Shown here in pieces: positions 6,747 through 9,616 of a DNA stretch of 9,616 bases. Position numbers and translations under genes: made by a program. The notes beneath the pieces were generated by a model that worked only from the letters and a program-made list of their open reading frames with translations, had not been told where the DNA came from and ran no database searches. The stretch spans positions 1-9,616 of the forward strand of contig USIA01000058.1 of assembly GCA_900554535.1 (NCBI GenBank). Direction: 5' to 3'. Position 1 is the first letter of the stretch. Every line of letters starts with the position of its first letter. The stretch comes from an uncultured Oscillospiraceae bacterium. GTDB lineage: Bacteria; Bacillota; Clostridia; Oscillospirales; Acutalibacteraceae.

Positions 6747-7559
6747 TCAGATCACTTTAGGGAAAAACACATTGCACAGGATTACGACGACCAACACAGC
6801 CGCGCCAAAAACAGCGGCGCCCACGTCCCGGGATGCCAGATGCAGCACCTTCATTTTGGTGCGGCCCTCCCCGCCATGATAGCAGCGGCACTCCATGGCC
6901 ATCGCGAGGTCGTATGCCCGCCGGAAAGAGGAGACAAACAGCGGAATCAGAACCGGAATCAGCGCCTTGATGCGCTGCATCAGGCCGCCGGACTCCATGT
7001 CAGCGCCGCGGGCTTTCTGCGCGGCCATAATTTTATCCGTCTCCTCCAGCAGCGTCGGCACAAAGCGCAGGGCGATGGTCATCATCATGGCAATTTCATG
7101 CACCTTGACGTGCAGCGCCTGCAAGGGCTTGAGCAGGCGCTCCATCGCGTCAGTCAAGTCGGTCGGCGACGTGGTGAAGGTTAAAACCGAACTGAAGAGC
7201 ACCAGGCCTACAATACGCACAGCGATGAAGATCGCGTTGCGGATACCCTGAGCTGTAATGGAAAGAGGCCCCCACTGCACCAGCGGCGCTCCGGTGCCAT
7301 AGAACAGGTTGAGCACCGCGGTGAACGCCACGATAAAGAGAATCCCTTTGATGCTCTTGAAATAAAGCCGCACCGGCACAGAGGAAACGACCAGCATCGC
7401 GGCGGTGCAAAGGGCGAGAAAACCGAGACCCCAGAAGTTGTGCACCACAAAAATATAGACGATGAACGCTACGGTCAACACCAGCTTCATGCGTGGATCA
7501 ATGCGGTGGAGGATCGATTTTCCAGGAAAATACTGCCCCAGGGCAATGTCTCTGGTCAT
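6747..7559 (-). CDS. ecfT: ECF transporter transmembrane component EcfT
   Basis: Membrane scaffold of the energy-coupling factor importer: it links the two ATPases to a substrate-binding S-component for vitamins or metal ions. It has 270 residues, the usual size. The N-terminus carries the typical LGQYFPGKSILHRIDPRMKL (7-26). Four or five N-terminal helices are followed by the long coupling helices. The first ATPase-contact motif is A183-R184-G185 in QKARG. The second is C224-R225-C226 in AMECRCYHGG, where the canonical form is A-R-G-like but the central arginine is kept. A final hydrophobic helix lies at about 245-266. The ATG overlaps the ecfA2 stop as ATGA (7556-7559), with AAGGAGG eight bases upstream. 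No S-component gene is in the window, as expected for a group II (shared) module. Confidence 0.96.
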   Translation of the reverse strand: MTRDIALGQYFPGKSILHRIDPRMKLVLTVAFIVYIFVVHNFWGLGFLALCTAAMLVVSSVPVRLYFKSIKGILFIVAFTAVLNLFYGTGAPLVQWGPLSITAQGIRNAIFIAVRIVGLVLFSSVLTFTTSPTDLTDAMERLLKPLQALHVKVHEIAMMMTIALRFVPTLLEETDKIMAAQKARGADMESGGLMQRIKALIPVLIPLFVSSFRRAYDLAMAMECRCYHGGEGRTKMKVLHLASRDVGAAVFGAAVLVVVILCNVFFPKVI

Positions 7560-8422
7560 GATTTTTCCCCTCCTTTCGGCAAAAGCGGCAAAAGCTGCGC
7601 CACCGCCTGGTCCAATGTCAGCGCCGTGGTCACAGGATATCCTTCTTCCTGCAGGATGGACATAATCCGCGTCACCTGCGGGACCTGCAGTCCGATGGAG
7701 GCGAGCAGCTTGTCCTGCGCGAAGACTTTTTCGGTCGTATCGAACATCTGCACATGAGCGTCATTCATCACCAGCACACGGTCCGCCACGCGGGCCACAT
7801 CCTCCATGCTGTGGGAAACCAGCAGCACCGTATTGCCACGGGTCTTGTGATAGCGCGAGACCTGATCCAAAAGCGCGTCGCGGCCCGCAGGGTCCAGCCC
7901 AGCCGCCGGTTCGTCGAGGATGAGCACATCCGGGTCCATCGCAATGACGCCCGCAATGGCGGCCCGGCGCTTTTCACCGCCGGAAAGCTCAAACGGGCTT
8001 TTTTCTAATAGTTCGTCCCGCAGGCCGACAAATTTGGCTGCGTCCAGCGCACGCTGTTTGACCGCTTCCTCCGAAAGCCCCATGTTGCGCGGGCCAAACA
8101 TGATATCCTTGAGCACCGTCTCCTCAAACAGCTGGTCTTCCGGATATTGGAACACCATGCCCACCTGAAAACGAACGGCGCGGATCTTTTTGGGATCCTC
8201 CCAAATATCCTTGCCATGGAGCAGAACCTGTCCGGAAGTGGGGCGGATTAAGCCGTTGAGCATTTGAATCAATGTACTTTTTCCGGAACCGGTGTGGCCG
8301 ATTACGCCGATGAATTCTCCAGACTGGATGGTCAGATTTACATGCTGCACGGCGGCTTTCTCAAACGGCGTATGCTGGCTGTACGTATAGCACAGGTCCT
8401 TTGTCTGCAGCAAAGGCGTCAC
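7556..8422 (-). CDS. ecfA2: ECF transporter ATPase EcfA2
   Basis: Second ATP-hydrolysing subunit of the ECF importer, on the cytoplasmic side; it pairs with EcfA1 and docks on EcfT. The 288 residues include Walker A GHTGSGKST (42-50), Q-loop Q92, ABC signature LSGGE (146-150), Walker B LILDE with catalytic E171, and H-loop H204. Arginines follow the signature (KRRAAIAG), as typical of EcfA2. A C-terminal extension after about 235 is the dimerisation region of this family. The start is GTG at 8422, not ATG: it overlaps the ecfA1 stop as GTGA, and AGGAGG (8431-8436) is exactly eight bases upstream. The nearby ATG at 8427 is out of frame. Confidence 0.96.
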   Translation of the reverse strand: MTPLLQTKDLCYTYSQHTPFEKAAVQHVNLTIQSGEFIGVIGHTGSGKSTLIQMLNGLIRPTSGQVLLHGKDIWEDPKKIRAVRFQVGMVFQYPEDQLFEETVLKDIMFGPRNMGLSEEAVKQRALDAAKFVGLRDELLEKSPFELSGGEKRRAAIAGVIAMDPDVLILDEPAAGLDPAGRDALLDQVSRYHKTRGNTVLLVSHSMEDVARVADRVLVMNDAHVQMFDTTEKVFAQDKLLASIGLQVPQVTRIMSILQEEGYPVTTALTLDQAVAQLLPLLPKGGEKS

Positions 8423-9291
8423 CGCATTTGCCTCCTTTCGGCCAGCAGCGGCTCAAGCGCGCTGACGCATTCTTCAATGGTCAGAACCGTTTCGTCGATG
8501 GGGCAGCCCGCATTGCGCAGACGGAAAATCAGTTCCGTGGCCTGCGGCACATCCAACAGATGCTCTTTGAGCAGTCCCACTTTGGAAAAGACCTCCCGCG
8601 GCCGGCCCTGGGTCAGAATTTCGCCGTTATCCATCACTATGACGCGGCCCGCCTGCACTGCTTCGTCCATATAATGGGTAATCAGCACAATGGTGATGCC
8701 CTTTTGCTGATTGAGCCGTTTGATGGTGTCCATGACCTCCTGGCGGCCGCGCGGGTCGAGCATCGCAGTCGGCTCGTCGAGCACAATGCAGGCGGTCTGC
8801 ATGGCCAGAATGCCTGCAATGGCGACGCGCTGCTTCTGCCCGCCGGAAAGTTTATACGGCGCTGCGGTGCGGTATTCGTACATATCCACCGTTTTGAGTG
8901 CCTCGTCGACCCGGCGGCGGATTTCTGCCGGCTCGACGCCGAGATTTTCCGGTCCGAACGCCACATCCTCCTCAACAATTGAGGCGACCAGCTGGTTATC
9001 GGGGTTTTGCTGCACCATGCCGACCTGGCGGCGGATGTCTAACGTGTGCGCCGGGTCCGACGTATCCATCCCATCGACAAAAACTTTTCCCTTGGCCGGC
9101 GTGAGCATGGCGTTAAACATCTTGGCCATCGTACTCTTTCCGGAGCCGTTGTGTCCCAGCAGTGCCACGAATTCGCCGCGCTGGATCTGCAGGTCCACGC
9201 CGCGCAGCACCTGATGCAGCGGGGCGTCCGGGTGCTCCTCATCCGGCTCGTCATAGGTAAACCAGACGTCCTGTGTTCTGATAAAATCCAT
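8419..9291 (-). CDS. ecfA1: ECF transporter ATPase EcfA1
   Basis: First ATPase of the ECF module, 290 residues. Walker A is GHNGSGKST (46-54). The Q-loop is Q95 within QQNPDNQ, a sequence typical of EcfA1. The ABC signature is LSGGQ (148-152), Walker B is IVLDE with catalytic E173, and the H-loop is H206 in ITHYMDE. EcfA1 differs from EcfA2 by the QQNPDNQ block and the DEPTAMLDP D-loop. The C-terminal extension (about 240-290) again matches the family's dimerisation region. The ATG at 9291 has AGGAG seven bases upstream (9299-9303). No convincing promoter lies in the 72-bp gap to the methyltransferase upstream, so transcription probably starts further right, outside the window. Confidence 0.97.
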   Translation of the reverse strand: MDFIRTQDVWFTYDEPDEEHPDAPLHQVLRGVDLQIQRGEFVALLGHNGSGKSTMAKMFNAMLTPAKGKVFVDGMDTSDPAHTLDIRRQVGMVQQNPDNQLVASIVEEDVAFGPENLGVEPAEIRRRVDEALKTVDMYEYRTAAPYKLSGGQKQRVAIAGILAMQTACIVLDEPTAMLDPRGRQEVMDTIKRLNQQKGITIVLITHYMDEAVQAGRVIVMDNGEILTQGRPREVFSKVGLLKEHLLDVPQATELIFRLRNAGCPIDETVLTIEECVSALEPLLAERRQMR

Positions 9292-9305
9292 AAGTCGTCT
9301 CCTTT

Positions 9306-9339
9306 CCGCACAGAGACAGCGATTTTGCCGCCCGTGCGG
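9306..9339 (-). repeat. Inverted repeat just upstream of the ecfA1 ribosome binding site
   Basis: CCGCAC (9306-9311) and GTGCGG (9334-9339) can pair around a 22-base loop directly before the AGGAG of ecfA1. A smaller CCCC/GGGG hairpin lies further upstream in the same gap, without a T-run, so neither is a standard terminator. Any effect on ecfA1 expression is speculative. Confidence 0.25.
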
Positions 9340-9363
9340 TCCCCAGGAAGCGGGGTTTTCTCC

Positions 9364-9616
9364 TTAAAATGTTGCAATCGCCGTGCTGCCACACGGCAGG
9401 GAAAGGCCAGTCGACCGGACACGAAGGCCAATCTCGTCCGCGTGAACCTCCCCGCCAAAGCGGGGCTTTAACAGCACGCCGAGCAGATAGGCCATCACAG
9501 CCGGGGACAGCCCCGTTGTATACGAATTCAGCAGGAAAAACAGCGGCTTTTTGCTGAGCACGGGGATGCACGACTCCACCAGGTGATAGAGCTGATCCTC
9601 CAGCTTCCATACCTCG
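9364..9616 (-). CDS. Class I SAM-dependent methyltransferase, C-terminal part (runs off right edge)
   Basis: The last 83 residues of a protein whose start is outside the window; the in-frame stop TAA is at 9364-9366. The visible part opens with EVWKLED and continues with LNSYTTGLSP, FGGEV, DEIGL and a final LPCGSTA. These blocks match, from memory, the C-terminal end of a roughly 290-residue clostridial class I methyltransferase related to the RlmI-like rRNA cytosine methyltransferases (COG1092 type). The SAM-binding domain and catalytic DPPSYG-type motif would be in the missing part, so the substrate cannot be judged. An overlapping reading from 9610 in another frame, which runs into ecfA1, is a shadow. 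The gene ends 72 bp before ecfA1 and may be co-transcribed with it. Confidence 0.75.
   Translation of the reverse strand, partial: EVWKLEDQLYHLVESCIPVLSKKPLFFLLNSYTTGLSPAVMAYLLGVLLKPRFGGEVHADEIGLRVRSTGLSLPCGSTAIATF

Noticed and set aside
9251..9610. A 119-codon minus-strand frame at the right edge
   Set aside because: The neighbouring frame matches conserved methyltransferase blocks and stops cleanly at 9364, whereas this one runs into the start of ecfA1 and has no domain.
1..9616. CRISPR arrays, insertion sequences, tRNA/rRNA genes, riboswitches, defence or toxin-antitoxin genes
   Set aside because: I saw no regularly spaced repeats, transposase motifs, tRNA-like cloverleaf or known riboswitch core in the intergenic regions, and no such domains among the proteins.

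Overview
The window reads as an ordinary chromosomal stretch from a moderately GC-rich Gram-positive Clostridia, most like the Oscillospirales/Ruminococcaceae group. This rests on the ecfA1-ecfA2-ecfT-truA order, AGGAGG-type ribosome binding sites, a DUF5711-type protein next to cvpA, and a Clp ATPase with an N-terminal zinc finger. The species is not determined. Every gene I can support lies on the minus strand, so transcription runs from the right edge to the left edge.

Right to left, the layout is as follows. (1) The C-terminal 83 residues of a class I SAM-dependent methyltransferase enter from the right edge. (2) After a 72-bp gap comes a compact run. It begins with the energy-coupling module of an ECF vitamin transporter (ecfA1, ecfA2, ecfT, each pair overlapping by 4 bp). 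A polytopic GT-C-type membrane glycosyltransferase follows, then truA (tRNA pseudouridine synthase), then a single-pass DUF5711-like beta-propeller protein whose start overlaps the truA stop by 4 bp. (3) A new transcription unit starts at a good sigma-A promoter (about 2955-2983). It carries a CvpA-family membrane protein and an overlapping CDP-alcohol phosphatidyltransferase, and ends at a hairpin plus T-tract (about 1690-1722). (4) A 280-bp intergenic region is rich in inverted repeats and carries a candidate promoter. (5) The N-terminal 491 residues of a ClpE-like AAA+ unfoldase run off the left edge.

Functionally, EcfA1/EcfA2/EcfT form the shared ATP-driven module that pairs with substrate-binding S-components encoded elsewhere. 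TruA modifies tRNA anticodon arms. The CDP-alcohol transferase makes phospholipid head groups, and the GT-C protein probably transfers a sugar from a lipid carrier on the outer membrane face. ClpE would feed misfolded proteins to ClpP. CvpA and the DUF5711 protein have no firm role.

I found no mobile elements, CRISPR, tRNA/rRNA or defence genes, and no evidence of a new multi-gene system. The points most worth a second look are the palindrome-rich clpE control region, which shows no recognisable CtsR or CIRCE box, and the glycosyltransferase inserted between ecfT and truA.
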